Source: DASZQY01 sp963843565
GTDB lineage: Bacteria; Pseudomonadota; Alphaproteobacteria; Rhizobiales; Kaistiaceae
NCBI GenBank assembly: GCA_963843565.1
Contig: CAWJKY010000003.1
Span: forward strand, 2,170,001 to 2,234,000
Length of the DNA stretch: 64,000 bases
Direction of reading: 5' to 3'
Shown piece by piece: positions 8,552 through 17,082 of the stretch. A program made the position numbers and the translations under genes. The first letter of the stretch is position 1, and each line of letters opens with the position of its first letter. Below the pieces are notes generated by a model that was given only the letters and a program-made list of their open reading frames with translations, did not search any database and was not told the origin of the DNA.

Positions 8552-9127
8552 ATGGATAATCTGGACGCCAGGCCGGCCGCCGATCTAGTGTTGCGGCATG
8601 CACCGATCAGGTCGGACACCCGTGTGACCGCTGTCAAGACCGCCCGCCCGAGGCTGGATTCGCGCGACATCAGGATCCTGAGCATCCTTCAGCGCGAGGG
8701 CCGCATCTCAAAGACCGCTCTGGCGGAGCGCGTCCATCTGTCGGCGACGCCCTGCTGGGAGCGGCTTCGCCGGCTCGAGGACGCCGGCATCATCGAAAGC
8801 TACGGCGCGCAGATTTCGCTGAAGGCTTTCGGCCCGATCACCATCGTCTTCGTCGAGGTGGAGATCGAGAACCACCGTACGGAAGACTTCGCCCGCTTCG
8901 AGCGCGCCATCGCCACGGTGCCGCAGGTGGTCGAATGCTGGGCGGTCGGCGGCGGGATTGACTACCTCTGCAAGGTCGTCGTGCCGAGTTTGATCGACTA
9001 TCAGACCTTGATCGAGGGTCTGCTGCATCAGAAGATCGGCATCCGGCGCTACTACACCTACGTCGTCACGGCGCCGGTCAAGAACGAGCCGATGCCGGTC
9101 GAGCTCCTCGCCGACACCGCCCCGTAG
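8552..9127 (+). CDS. AsnC/Lrp-family regulator of the ectoine locus
   Basis: A 191-residue Lrp/AsnC protein with an unusually long N-terminal tail of about 35 residues. The winged helix-turn-helix follows (LDSRDIRILSILQREGRIS, then KTALAERVHLSATPCWERL), and then the alpha/beta RAM ligand-binding domain from about residue 95. Ectoine catabolic clusters often carry such a regulator (AsnC, also called DoeX), thought to respond to pathway intermediates such as diaminobutyrate. It lies between ehuA and the dehydrogenase gene and probably acts on the promoters at 4983-5352 and 9128-9244. An internal ATG/GTG start that trims the tail is possible. Confidence 0.87.
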   Translation: MDNLDARPAADLVLRHAPIRSDTRVTAVKTARPRLDSRDIRILSILQREGRISKTALAERVHLSATPCWERLRRLEDAGIIESYGAQISLKAFGPITIVFVEVEIENHRTEDFARFERAIATVPQVVECWAVGGGIDYLCKVVVPSLIDYQTLIEGLLHQKIGIRRYYTYVVTAPVKNEPMPVELLADTAP

Positions 9128-9135
9128 ACGATCCT

Positions 9136-9151
9136 CCGCCGCGACCGGCGG
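9136..9151. terminator. Short hairpin after the AsnC-type gene
   Basis: CCGCCG-CGAC-CGGCGG forms a perfect six-pair stem nine bases after the AsnC stop codon. No T-run follows. It could terminate or stabilise the upstream message before the 90-bp leader of the dehydrogenase gene. Confidence 0.35.
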
Positions 9152-9244
9152 CAGGCAGGTCAATCCATCCGAATCTGCCGCCCAGTTTGGCCGACCCTTC
9201 TGTTCGGCGCTGGTTATGGTCGCTTCGCCGTCAGGGAAGCGACC

Positions 9245-10786
9245 ATGCCCGATCCCGCCGCAACGCCGATCAAGCCGGCCAGTCCGATCGACGGGCTGGC
9301 GGACCGTGCGCTGTTCGCGCCGGCCGCCTACGTTGCCGGCCGATGGATTGACGTCGCATCCGGCCGCCCGGAGGTTGGCGTCAGCGACCCGGCGACCGGT
9401 GAGACGATCGCCTTCGTGCCGGTGCTTGGCGCCGACGATGCGACCGCCGCCGTTAACGCCGCAGCGTCCGCCTTTCCCAACTGGTCCGGGCTGCTCCCGC
9501 AGGCGCGCGCGGCGTACCTGCGCCGCTGGTTCGAACTCACCATGGCGGCGCGCGACGACCTCGCCGTTATCCTCACCCGCGAGCAGGGCAAGCCACTCAA
9601 GGAGGCGCGCGGCGAAATCGACTACGCCGCTTCCTTCATCGAGTTCTACGCGGAAGAGGCTAAGCGCCCCAACATCGAGAGCGTCACCTCGCACCTCGCC
9701 GGGGCCGAAGTCGAGGTATGGCGCGAAGCGGCCGGCGTCGCCGCGCTGGTGACGCCGTGGAACTTCCCGGCCGCCATGCTGACCCGCAAGGCCGCCGCCG
9801 CGCTCGCCGCCGGCTGCACGACCGTCGCCCATCCCTCCATGCAGACGCCGCTTACCGCGACCGCGCTGGCCGTGCTTGCCGCACGCGCCGCCATCCCCGC
9901 CGGTGTCCTCAACATTGTCACCGGCAACGCCGCCGAGATCGTCGGCCGCTGGACCGCCGATCCGCGCGTGCGGGTGCTCTCCTTCACCGGCTCCACCGAG
10001 ATCGGCCGGCTGCTCTACGGCCAGTCGGCGGACACCGTGAAACGGCTGGTGCTGGAGCTCGGTGGTCTGGCCCCGTTCATCGTTTTCGCCGATGCCGATC
10101 ACGACCTGGCGGTCGGCGAAGCGATCAAGGCGAAGTTCTCGACCTCGGGCCAGGATTGCCTCGCCGCCAACCGCATCTTTGTCGAGCGCCCGGCCTACGA
10201 CGCCTTCTGTCGCGATTTTGCCGCGGCCACCGCGGCGCTCACCGTCGGTCCCGGCATGGAGGACCCCGACATCGGCCCCCTGATGAACGAAAGGGCGGTC
10301 GCCAAGCAATGCGAGCAGGTCGACGACGCGCTCGCGCGCGGCGCCCGTTGTCTCACCGGCGGAACGGTGCATCCCGCCGGTCCGCGCTTCTTTCAGCCGA
10401 CCGTACTCGTCGACGTGCCGCTCAATGCGCGCATCATGCGCGAGGAAACCTTCGGGCCGGTCGCCGCGATCGCACCCTTCGACAGCGAAGCCGAGGCGAT
10501 CGCCAGGGCCAACGATACCGAGTATGGCCTCATCGCCTACCTCCACACCAGCGATCCCCGCCGCATCTATCGGGCGAGCCGGGCGCTGCAATACGGCATG
10601 GTCGCGGTCAACCGCACCAAGGTCACCGGCGCGCCGATCCCCTTCGGCGGGATGAAGCAATCCGGGATCGGACGCGAAGGCGCCCGCCTCGGCCTGGAAG
10701 CCTACACCGAAGTCAAATACGTCTGCCGCGACTGGCTCGGCGACGACGGAACCATCCTGAAAGGAGCCGACTATGCTCACCAATGA
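9245..10786 (+). CDS. doeC: Aspartate-semialdehyde-oxidising dehydrogenase DoeC/Ssd
   Basis: A 513-residue NAD(P)-dependent aldehyde dehydrogenase of the succinate-semialdehyde group. The motifs are present: WNFPAAM (coenzyme site, about 175), FTGSTEIG, the general-base Glu in LELGG and the catalytic Cys in TSGQDCLAANR near residue 307. In ectoine breakdown it oxidises L-aspartate semialdehyde to aspartate, which enters central metabolism. The gene overlaps the transaminase gene by 14 bp. By sequence alone it would be called GabD-like; its role here rests on context. Confidence 0.85.
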   Translation: MPDPAATPIKPASPIDGLADRALFAPAAYVAGRWIDVASGRPEVGVSDPATGETIAFVPVLGADDATAAVNAAASAFPNWSGLLPQARAAYLRRWFELTMAARDDLAVILTREQGKPLKEARGEIDYAASFIEFYAEEAKRPNIESVTSHLAGAEVEVWREAAGVAALVTPWNFPAAMLTRKAAAALAAGCTTVAHPSMQTPLTATALAVLAARAAIPAGVLNIVTGNAAEIVGRWTADPRVRVLSFTGSTEIGRLLYGQSADTVKRLVLELGGLAPFIVFADADHDLAVGEAIKAKFSTSGQDCLAANRIFVERPAYDAFCRDFAAATAALTVGPGMEDPDIGPLMNERAVAKQCEQVDDALARGARCLTGGTVHPAGPRFFQPTVLVDVPLNARIMREETFGPVAAIAPFDSEAEAIARANDTEYGLIAYLHTSDPRRIYRASRALQYGMVAVNRTKVTGAPIPFGGMKQSGIGREGARLGLEAYTEVKYVCRDWLGDDGTILKGADYAHQ

Positions 10787-12146
10787 CCGCCTCGCCACGT
10801 GGGACCGGGAGTCGTTCTTCCATCCCTCAACCCATCTCGGCCAGCACGCCCGCGGCGAAGGTCCGCAGCGCGTCGTCACCGGCGGGTCGGGCGTCTATAT
10901 CGAGGACCGCGACGGCAACCGCCTGCTCGACGCCTTCGCCGGGCTCTACTGCGTCAACGTCGGTTACGGGCGGCAGGAGATCGCCGAGGCGATCGCCGCG
11001 CAGGCGCGCCAGCTCGCCTACTACCACGCCTATGTCGGCACCGGCACCGAAGCCTCGATCACGCTCGCCCACATGATTCTCGAGCGTGCCCCGAAGAACA
11101 TGTCGAAGGTCTACTTCGGTCAGAGCGGCTCGGATGCCAACGAGACCAACCTCAAGATGGTCTGGTACTACAACAACATCCTCGGCCGGCCCGAGAAGAA
11201 GAAGATCATCTCGCGCTGGCGCGGCTATCACGGCTCCGGGCTGATGACCGGATCGCTCACCGGGCTTGGCGCCTTCCACAAGAAGTTCGACCTGCCGCTG
11301 GCGCCGGTGCTCCACACGGTGGCGCCCTATTACTACCGGCGGCCCGACCTCGACATGAGCGAGGCCGATTTCGTCGCCTATTGCGTCTCCGAGCTGGAAG
11401 GGCTGATCGCGCGCGAGGGCGCCGACTCCGTCGCCGCCTTCATCGGCGAGCCGGTGCTGGGCACCGGCGGCATCGTGCCGCCGCCCGAGGGCTACTGGCC
11501 AGCGATCCAGCAGGTCCTGAAGAAGAACGACATCCTGTTGATCGTCGACGAGGTGGTGACCGGCTTCGGGCGCACCGGCGCCATGTTCGGCTCCGACAAG
11601 TATCAGCTCGATGCCGACGTCATCACCATCGCCAAGGGCCTGACCTCGGCCTACGCGCCACTCTCCGGTTCGATCTTTTCCAAGCGCGTCTTCGACGTGC
11701 TCGCCAGGGGCACCGACGAGTTCGGGCCGATCGGCCATGGCTGGACCTACTCCGCCCACCCGATCGGCGCGGCGGCCGGCGTCGCCAACCTGAAACTGGT
11801 CGACGAGATGGGCCTCGTGGAGAACGCCGGGTCCGTCGGCGCCTACTTCAATCAGACGCTGACGGACACCTTTGCCGGCCACCCGCACGTCGGCGACGTG
11901 CGCGGCGTCGGGCTCATGGCGGCTGTCGAGTTCGTCAAGGACAAGGCCAGCCGCACGTTCTTCGACCCCGCCGACAAGGTCGGCGCGAAGCTCGCCGCGG
12001 CGCTGGCGACACGCAACGTCATCGCGCGGGCCATGCCCGAGGGCGACATCATCGGCTTCGCCCCCCCGCTGTGCCTCAGCAAGCAGGAGGCAGACATCGT
12101 CGTAGCCAGCTTCAAGGAAGCCGTCGACGAGGTGTTCGGCGCATAA
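10773..12146 (+). CDS. doeD: Diaminobutyrate transaminase DoeD
   Basis: A 457-residue class III PLP aminotransferase. The Asp contacting the pyridine ring lies in LIVDEVVTGFGRTG (about residue 255) and the Schiff-base Lys in ITIAKGLTSAY (about 288). It probably moves the 4-amino group of L-2,4-diaminobutyrate to give aspartate semialdehyde, the substrate of DoeC. The ATG at 10773 lies 14 bp inside the end of doeC, behind AAAGGAG, so the two are coupled. It closes the rightward ectoine operon. Confidence 0.87.
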   Translation: MLTNDRLATWDRESFFHPSTHLGQHARGEGPQRVVTGGSGVYIEDRDGNRLLDAFAGLYCVNVGYGRQEIAEAIAAQARQLAYYHAYVGTGTEASITLAHMILERAPKNMSKVYFGQSGSDANETNLKMVWYYNNILGRPEKKKIISRWRGYHGSGLMTGSLTGLGAFHKKFDLPLAPVLHTVAPYYYRRPDLDMSEADFVAYCVSELEGLIAREGADSVAAFIGEPVLGTGGIVPPPEGYWPAIQQVLKKNDILLIVDEVVTGFGRTGAMFGSDKYQLDADVITIAKGLTSAYAPLSGSIFSKRVFDVLARGTDEFGPIGHGWTYSAHPIGAAAGVANLKLVDEMGLVENAGSVGAYFNQTLTDTFAGHPHVGDVRGVGLMAAVEFVKDKASRTFFDPADKVGAKLAAALATRNVIARAMPEGDIIGFAPPLCLSKQEADIVVASFKEAVDEVFGA

Positions 12147-12194
12147 GCGCCGGGTGGCAGCCATCGCCGTCGGCCGGGTCTGCCGATCAGCGCG

Positions 12195-12335
12195 AGTGGG
12201 GCTTCGGGGTCCGGACGGAACGCCGCCGCCAAGAATGCTTCGTTTGGACGGGCGATTTCTGAGTCCATGGAGCAATGAGTTTGATTGCGCCCGGATCGCT
12301 GGACATCTCGGTCAGGCGCTGAAGCGACATCCACA
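12195..12335. repeat. ~140-bp direct repeat, shared with 25735-25875
   Basis: From the CCGGACGGA stretch through the CGCTGAAGCGACAT end, this segment is almost identical to the outer flank of the resolvase module at 25.7-25.9 kb. It lies just after doeD, with no resolvase gene beside it. It looks like a leftover end of the same module, or a shared target sequence. Confidence 0.7.
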
Positions 12336-12360
12336 CCGGCCCCGATAGACCGACGTGGTC

Positions 12361-12933
12361 TCACGTCGGGCGCGTGAGGAGGGCCTTCCGGCGAAGGGCA
12401 TAGACGACGATCAGGGCGTGGGCGGCGACCGCCATCACAAGACCGATCGTATGATCCACCATTGTTGCCGCCCCTGAAGCCTGGATGCGCCACAAGGCGT
12501 AACCGCCGGCTGGCAGAAACAGGACCACCGCGGTGACCAGCCCGGGATTGTAGCTTCGGGAGCGGAGGGCGCCGACGATGTGGACGAGGGCGTTGACCAG
12601 CATCAGATACACGGCGATCAACCCGAGCCCGAGATCGACACGCCACGCCAGGTAGATCACGACGACATCCAGGAGCCATACGGCGCCGATGTTGATGACA
12701 AAGACCGCAACCGGGGTCAGTACTTCGGTACCGTGGCCGATTAAGCGGTTCACATAGAGGCGGAAGCGGTCGGCGTCATGCTCCTCGTACTGATGAAGCA
12801 TGTAGACTGGCAGGAGCAGGAAGATCGCCGTGAAGGCGGGGCTCCAGGCCACGGAGAACACGGGCATGAGCGCCAGGATCAAGATACCGGCAAGAAAACC
12901 ACCATAAACCCAATGCATGAACAGCCGTGCCAT
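12361..12933 (-). CDS. HXXEE-motif membrane protein
   Basis: A 190-residue inner-membrane protein with about five hydrophobic segments. It carries the HXXEE signature as HQYEEH near residue 46, the hallmark of a small family of unknown function. Charged residues in the membrane hint at metal binding, but no activity is known to me. The ATG at 12933 follows AAGGAGAT at a good distance. It stands alone; the 515 bp upstream to 13448 contain no gene that I can support. Confidence 0.75.
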   Translation of the reverse strand: MARLFMHWVYGGFLAGILILALMPVFSVAWSPAFTAIFLLLPVYMLHQYEEHDADRFRLYVNRLIGHGTEVLTPVAVFVINIGAVWLLDVVVIYLAWRVDLGLGLIAVYLMLVNALVHIVGALRSRSYNPGLVTAVVLFLPAGGYALWRIQASGAATMVDHTIGLVMAVAAHALIVVYALRRKALLTRPT

Positions 12934-13448
12934 CGGTGATCTCCTTGCCGAGGGAGTGCCGCGCCAGGTGGCAGACCTCAAGGCTGAATAGGCAATCTCC
13001 ACCACCACCGGCGGTGAGCAAGTGGCGGAATGACGCGGCGGTTGGGCGCGCCTGAGGTTCGCTGCGGGCAAGTTTCATTGGCTGCCCGCGCTCGATCAAT
13101 GCCAAGCAGCTGCTGATCCAGAGAGTGGCTCGGTTGTGGTCGTCAACGGCGGGCAGTAGCGTGCGGTTCGACGACGCGTAGAAGTCAACCATCAGGGCAT
13201 CGGGTCTGCGCCGTTCTTTTGCGGTTAAATCCCCAAGGACCCCTGAGGTTTTGTTGTGTGAGAGGCGTCGGCGCGGCGTTAGCCTACCGACGCTTCTTCA
13301 CTTGGCGTTTGTGTCTCGAGAAATGATGGTCTCGATGGGAACGAGATGGCCCGCCGATGACTTTCCCGACGCATTAGGTGGCGGTTGACGCGCTTGCGCG
13401 GGTGGCAGGGGTTCAGTCCTGAATGGTAGGCAGAGGAAGTGGAGCGAG

Positions 13449-13964
13449 ATGTCTGCAGCCGCGCAATCCGAAACGAAAATGCCGTCCGACAGCAACTTTG
13501 TGTTGCGTGCCGCTCTAATCAGGGAGTTCGATGCTGTCGCCCTCTTTGCCGGGCTTGCGGGTGGCCTGGCGGAGGTCATGTGGATCGGCACCTACTCCTT
13601 GGCGACCGGCCGGAACGGATTCGAAATCGCCCGGCACGTCGCCGACGCTGTCTTCCCCGGCGTCTTGAGCACGCCGGTTGCGCCAGCCTTGGGGCTGGGG
13701 GTTCACTTCGGGCTTTCCGCCCTCCTGGGTCTGGTTCTCGCGCGGCTCCTCACGAGTGTCGGCGCCCTGCGATTTGGCGTTCTCTTGCCGATTTGCATCG
13801 GGGCACTCGGGTTGATTTGGGCAGTGAACTTCATTCTCGTTCTGCCCCTGCTCGACCCGATCTTCCCCTCTCTCTTGCCGGCATGGGTGACCTTGATGTC
13901 GAAGCTGCTGTTTGGTGCAGCGCTTGCGGGTGTCCTCTGCCAGAAGAGCGCAAAGGCCGCCTAA
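13449..13964 (+). CDS. Small multi-helix membrane protein of unknown function
   Basis: A 171-residue protein with a polar N-terminus of about 30 residues and four hydrophobic helices, one holding the pattern GLAGGLAEVMWIGTYS. An AGGAAGTGGAG ribosome-binding region precedes the ATG. I do not recognise the family. The gene stands alone between the HXXEE gene and a patch of broken mobile-element genes. The coding pattern and membrane profile make it likely real. Confidence 0.65.
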   Translation: MSAAAQSETKMPSDSNFVLRAALIREFDAVALFAGLAGGLAEVMWIGTYSLATGRNGFEIARHVADAVFPGVLSTPVAPALGLGVHFGLSALLGLVLARLLTSVGALRFGVLLPICIGALGLIWAVNFILVLPLLDPIFPSLLPAWVTLMSKLLFGAALAGVLCQKSAKAA

Positions 13965-14040
13965 GCTTCGTCGTCTGGCTTCGCGCAAGTGGCGGCCGCT
14001 CAACATCGCTTGGGTGCTGAAGCGTCGGAGATACCGGCAC

Positions 14041-14390
14041 TCAGCGTCTCGCGATCCGGCCCAGTTCGGCATCGCTCAGGGTCGTCATGTCGTAGACCCC
14101 GACGGTGTGGTCCTGCGGCGTCTCACGCCAGCCGCCACGTGTCTTCAGCCAGAAGATAGCCGCGGTGACGGATTGCGACCCATCGGTGGTGGCTTTGCGG
14201 AACAGGCTCTCTGCGACCTTCGCGGTCGCCTTGACCCTGTCCGGTGTCGAGTTCGTCACGATGGTCCTTGCGGAGCGTCTTCGGATCGATGGCGAGCACA
14301 CGGGAGATAGCATGCTCCGGCACACCGTAGCCTGCCATCGCCTCAACCTGACGCCTCAGGATCGGGTTCGGTTTGTGTGCTCTGCGGCCC
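14041..14390 (-). pseudogene. Broken gene for a small HTH-like mobile-element protein, copy 1
   Basis: Two reading frames together give one protein. The first half reads MAGYGVPEHAISRVLAIDP then KTLRKDHRDELDTG. The second half, in another frame, reads VKATAKVAESLFRKATTDGS and continues through SVTAAIFWLKTRGGWRE to the stop at 14041. A frameshift near 14235 separates them. The family (helix-turn-helix-like start, conserved AIFWLK) is found in alphaproteobacterial mobile patches; function unknown to me. Related remnants lie at 14397-14640 and 42075-42430. Confidence 0.6.
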
Positions 14391-14396
14391 GAGGGT

Positions 14397-14640
14397 TCAA
14401 TCCGACAACTGATCGGGCGTTCCGGCGACCAACCTGATCTCGACCGGAGCCCTGTGGGTCACCTCGTGAAGGTTCATCTCCTTCCACCCGGCCCGCGTCT
14501 AGAGCCAGAAGATTGCGGCAGTCACCGACTGGGAGCCGTCGCCAAAGGCCTTCTGATAGAGGCTTTCCGCAACCTGGCTGTTGGCCTTGATGTGCCCCGT
14601 TGTCCAGCTCCTCGCGGTGGCGGCAGGTGGGCCGGAGAAT
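14397..14640 (-). pseudogene. Broken gene for a small HTH-like mobile-element protein, copy 2
   Basis: A second remnant of the same family. In frame it reads HIKANSQVAESLYQKAFGDG, then SQSVTAAIFWL, an in-frame TAG at 14499-14501 where the relative has a Lys codon, then TRAGWKEMNLHEVTHRAP and a tail ending at 14397. The N-terminal part is out of frame and merges with the dispersed repeat at 14624-14691. Both a nonsense change and a frameshift mark it as dead. Confidence 0.6.
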
Positions 14641-14691
14641 GGTTCGCGACGCGATGTTGGCGGAGGGAGAGAACCCCGGTTCCAACATTCT
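14624..14691. repeat. Dispersed hairpin repeat, copy 2, left half (cut by the insertion element)
   Basis: The sequence from CAGGTGGGCCGGAGAATGG to CCAACATTCT matches the intact copy at 46561-46650. It stops at 14691, exactly where the insertion element begins. The repeat resumes at 16126 on the far side of the element. Confidence 0.75.
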
Positions 14692-14696
14692 TCGCT

Positions 14697-14716
14697 AATC
14701 GGGTTGTTTGGCGCAA
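14697..14716 (+). repeat. Subterminal inverted repeat of the IS1111-type element, left
   Basis: AATCGGGTTGTTTGGCGCAA is the exact reverse complement of 16100-16119. It begins five bases inside the element boundary. Confidence 0.88.
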
Positions 14717-14967
14717 GATCCTCCAGGCGTTGCCGCTCGCGGCCGATGATACGGCAGGCAGGCTTCATTCTTCGCTCCGCGGTCGGCGCTGGGGCCGCCG
14801 CAAGGTGGGGCCAGAAGAAGGCTCAACGCATCAATCTCTGAGTTCGTGCTGACCGCCAAGTGAAGCGACAGCGACAGAATGTTGGTCGATGTCGTCGGGC
14901 CCTGCGTCCTGCCGGACGCATCCGCCGAAGCGGATTCCGTGATCTCTGTTTCCGGTGCTCCTTTTAC
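14717..14967 (-). ncRNA. Candidate guide (seek/bridge) RNA region of the IS1111-type element
   Basis: This 251-bp segment lies between the transposase stop codon and the element end, where IS1111-type elements are known to encode a guide RNA. On the minus strand it contains CCAACATTCT (plus-strand 14876-14885, read in reverse). This is the same ten bases that flank the element at 14682-14691. It sits mainly in a 13-base loop closed by a CGACA/TGTCG stem (14872-14876 with 14890-14894). A second stretch, 14766-14776 (CATTCTTCGCT), equals the left junction at 14686-14696. The RNA ends were not determined. Confidence 0.5.
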
Positions 14968-16011
14968 CTACGCTGGTGCTGCCTCGTCGCCGCCATCCCT
15001 GCTCCAACGGAACGGTGTGCCGTCGATCCACATCCGATGCATGATGACCGCCAGCCGCCGCGCCACGGCGACCTGCGCGCGGACCTTGCCGCGCCGGCGG
15101 GCGATGTCGACGCCCCAGCGCTTCAGCCAGCTCCAGCGCTGCACCCGTGTCAGCAGCACATTGGCGGCCTCGCACAGCAGCGATCGCACCATCCGGTCGC
15201 CGCACCGGCTGATGCCGCCGTTCCGGTCTGTCTCGCCGGAGGCGTACTTCCTTGGCGTCAGGCCGAAGTGGGCGCCGACAAGGGATGACTTCGCGAACCG
15301 GGTGGGGTCTTCCACCGCCGTCCGGAAGGCGAGCGCCGTTACCGGCCCGACGCCGGGCACGCTCACCAGGAGCCGGCAAACCGGATCTGCCTTGACCGCT
15401 GCCAGTACCAACCGGTGAAGCTCGTCGAGGCGCTGAACCGCCTCTTGGCGGACACGGAGGATCGCCCCGACCACTCGTTCGAGAATCTCGTCGCCGTCGA
15501 CCAACTCGCGTACGCGCTGGTCCAGCCGCCCCGCGTCTACATTGCCGACCTTCAGGCCGAAGGCCTTGAGGATACCGCGAAGATGGTTATCCAGCATGAC
15601 CCGCGAGCGGACCAGCATCTCGCGGCTCCGCAGCAGCGCGCGAAGTTTGTGCGTCGCCTGGCTCTTGACGTGAACTTCACGGTACCAGCCGGCATGCAGA
15701 GCCCAGGCGATATTGCGGGCATCGATCCGGTCGGTCTTCACCGGCATGGCGCTCGTCGCCGCCTTCAGGTGCCGCGCGTCGAGGCAGACCACCGGCAACC
15801 CTGCCGCCGCGAGCCAATCGTACATCGCCGGCGCCAGCGACCCGGCCTCGAGGCCGACTCGCTCAAACCCGAGACCCGTCCGCTCCAGCCAGGCCGCGAT
15901 CGTCTCGGGCTCCGATCCGACCTTGCCTTCCCTCACCACCTTCCGTGCCTCGTCGACGATGCAGATCGACGTCTCCTTCATCGACACGTCCAGACCGACA
16001 TAATGCTTCAT
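14968..16011 (-). CDS. IS110-family transposase (IS1111 subgroup)
   Basis: A complete 347-residue recombinase. The N-terminal RuvC-like DEDD domain starts with HYVGLDVSMKE (first Asp) and continues with GLEAGSLAP and KTDRIDARN (later acidic residues, about 95-100). A helical linker follows. The C-terminal Tnp2 domain has SVPGVGPVTALAF (about 220) and the catalytic Ser region. It moves the element using a guide RNA made from the same element. It is the only gene inside the inverted repeats. Confidence 0.93.
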   Translation of the reverse strand: MKHYVGLDVSMKETSICIVDEARKVVREGKVGSEPETIAAWLERTGLGFERVGLEAGSLAPAMYDWLAAAGLPVVCLDARHLKAATSAMPVKTDRIDARNIAWALHAGWYREVHVKSQATHKLRALLRSREMLVRSRVMLDNHLRGILKAFGLKVGNVDAGRLDQRVRELVDGDEILERVVGAILRVRQEAVQRLDELHRLVLAAVKADPVCRLLVSVPGVGPVTALAFRTAVEDPTRFAKSSLVGAHFGLTPRKYASGETDRNGGISRCGDRMVRSLLCEAANVLLTRVQRWSWLKRWGVDIARRRGKVRAQVAVARRLAVIMHRMWIDGTPFRWSRDGGDEAAPA

Positions 16012-16099
16012 GGCCGTCCTCCTTCGGGTTGCTGCCTCGCGGATTATGCGAGGCGCGTCAGCCTGAAGGACGCCCGCTCAACCGTCACCGGCACCGCGG

Positions 16100-16119
16100 T
16101 TGCGCCAAACAACCCGATT
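16100..16119 (-). repeat. Subterminal inverted repeat of the IS1111-type element, right
   Basis: TTGCGCCAAACAACCCGATT, the exact reverse complement of 14697-14716. It lies six bases inside the right boundary at about 16125. Confidence 0.88.
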
Positions 16120-16125
16120 GCCCCA

Positions 16126-16160
16126 TCTCCGCGAAATGGCGGATTTTCAGCATTTCCAAA
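16126..16160. repeat. Dispersed hairpin repeat, copy 2, right half
   Basis: TCTCCGCGAAATGGCGGA and the bases after it match 46624 onwards. Joined to 14624-14691 this restores the repeat seen at 46561-46650. TCCGC-GAAATG-GCGGA folds as a short hairpin, the kind of target IS1111-type elements like. Confidence 0.75.
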
Positions 16161-16352
16161 CGCTCTGAACTCAGTTAGCGCTGGCGGAGGTTTGCCGGAC
16201 GGTCACCCACCCATCGAGTCCCGTCGCGGATCATGGGCTCCGCGTCAGGCCCAAGGTCGCCCGTTCAGCCCTCGCGGGCGCCGCGGTGCGTCAAATAACT
16301 CGACTGCGCGAGGTGTCTGTTATGCATGGCTTCAGCTTCCGGCACGTCGAGG

Positions 16353-16370
16353 GCATTCATATGGTATTTT
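16353..16370. promoter_or_regulatory. Candidate operator in front of the GntR-type gene
   Basis: ATTCATATGGTATTTT lies about 26-41 bases before the GntR start codon. It shares the CATATG core and AT-rich flanks with ATCATATGAAATCAATAT at 18131-18148, which sits in front of the oxidoreductase and TRAP operon. Both could be sites for the GntR protein. The rest of 16161-16395 shows nothing else. Confidence 0.35.
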
Positions 16371-16395
16371 GCGTTAGATCGGATAGTCTGGCTGT

Positions 16396-17079
16396 ATGGG
16401 CACCTCCACCACGCCGAGCTCGGTCGCGGACAGCACCTATGACCGCATCAAGAAGGACATCATCTTCGGCAGGCTGACGCCTGATCAGAGGCTGAAGCTG
16501 GAACGGCTGCGCGATCGCTACGGAGCCAGCGTCTCGACCTTGCGCGAAATCCTCAACCGCCTCGCAGCCGAGGGTCTGGTGGTCGCCGAGGGACAACGCG
16601 GATTCGAGGTCGCGCCGATCTCGGCCGAAAACCTGAGAGAGCTGTCGGCGTTGCGGCAACTTCTCGAAGGCTACGCGCTCGACATCTCTTTCAAGTCGGG
16701 TGACGTCGACTGGGAGGGGCGCGTCGTCGCCGCTCACCACAAGCTCCACCAGATGGAAATCCGCATGATGGCCGGCGACGACACCGTCACCGAGACCTGG
16801 AAGCGATATGATTGGGAGTTTCATCAGGCACTGATCTCCGCCTGTGGCTCGCGCGTCCTCATGGACGCGCACGCGGGCGTGTTCGACAAGTATCTGCGCT
16901 ACCAGATGCTGTCGTTGACGCATCGCGGCAAGATCGCCGCCGACGAGCATCAACGCCTGCGCGACGCCGCGCTTCGTCACGATGCAAAGGAGGCTGAGAA
17001 GATCCTCCGCGTCCACATCGCGGCGGGCGTCGAGCACAGTCTCGCGGCGAAGGCGCTGCAGGGTCTCTCGAAGGGCTAG
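16396..17079 (+). CDS. GntR-family (FCD/FadR subgroup) regulator
   Basis: A 227-residue regulator. The winged helix (about 10-78) contains the GntR pattern DRIKKDIIFGRLTPDQRL and SVSTLREILNRLAAEGLV. The all-helical FCD effector domain follows, with the metal-binding residues of WKRYDWEFHQAL (about 138) and later His residues. FCD regulators usually sense small organic or sugar acids. It ends three bases before the convergent oxidoreductase gene and probably controls that gene and the TRAP/quiC operon. Confidence 0.88.
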   Translation: MGTSTTPSSVADSTYDRIKKDIIFGRLTPDQRLKLERLRDRYGASVSTLREILNRLAAEGLVVAEGQRGFEVAPISAENLRELSALRQLLEGYALDISFKSGDVDWEGRVVAAHHKLHQMEIRMMAGDDTVTETWKRYDWEFHQALISACGSRVLMDAHAGVFDKYLRYQMLSLTHRGKIAADEHQRLRDAALRHDAKEAEKILRVHIAAGVEHSLAAKALQGLSKG

Positions 17080-17082
17080 CGG

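Larger units (their letters stand above)
14692..16125 (-). mobile_element. IS110-family (IS1111-type) insertion element, ~1.43 kb
   Basis: The element is defined by three facts. It encodes one IS110-type transposase on the minus strand. It has 20-bp inverted repeats at 14697-14716 and 16100-16119, a few bases inside each end, as in the IS1111 subgroup. The dispersed repeat is interrupted exactly at its edges: CCAACATTCT on the left, TCTCCGCGAAATGG on the right. The long non-coding segment (14717-14967) lies downstream of the transposase gene, again as in IS1111 elements. The element appears intact, so it may still move. Confidence 0.85.

Noticed and set aside
9245..10786. GABA or succinate-semialdehyde catabolism as the role of the dehydrogenase.
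   Set aside because: The overlapping diaminobutyrate transaminase and surrounding ehu/eut genes fit aspartate-semialdehyde oxidation in ectoine breakdown much better.
8708..10879. A 723-codon minus-strand open frame across the AsnC-type and dehydrogenase genes.
   Set aside because: Spans two clear plus-strand genes and their gap, has low-complexity composition, and no ribosome-binding site or domain.
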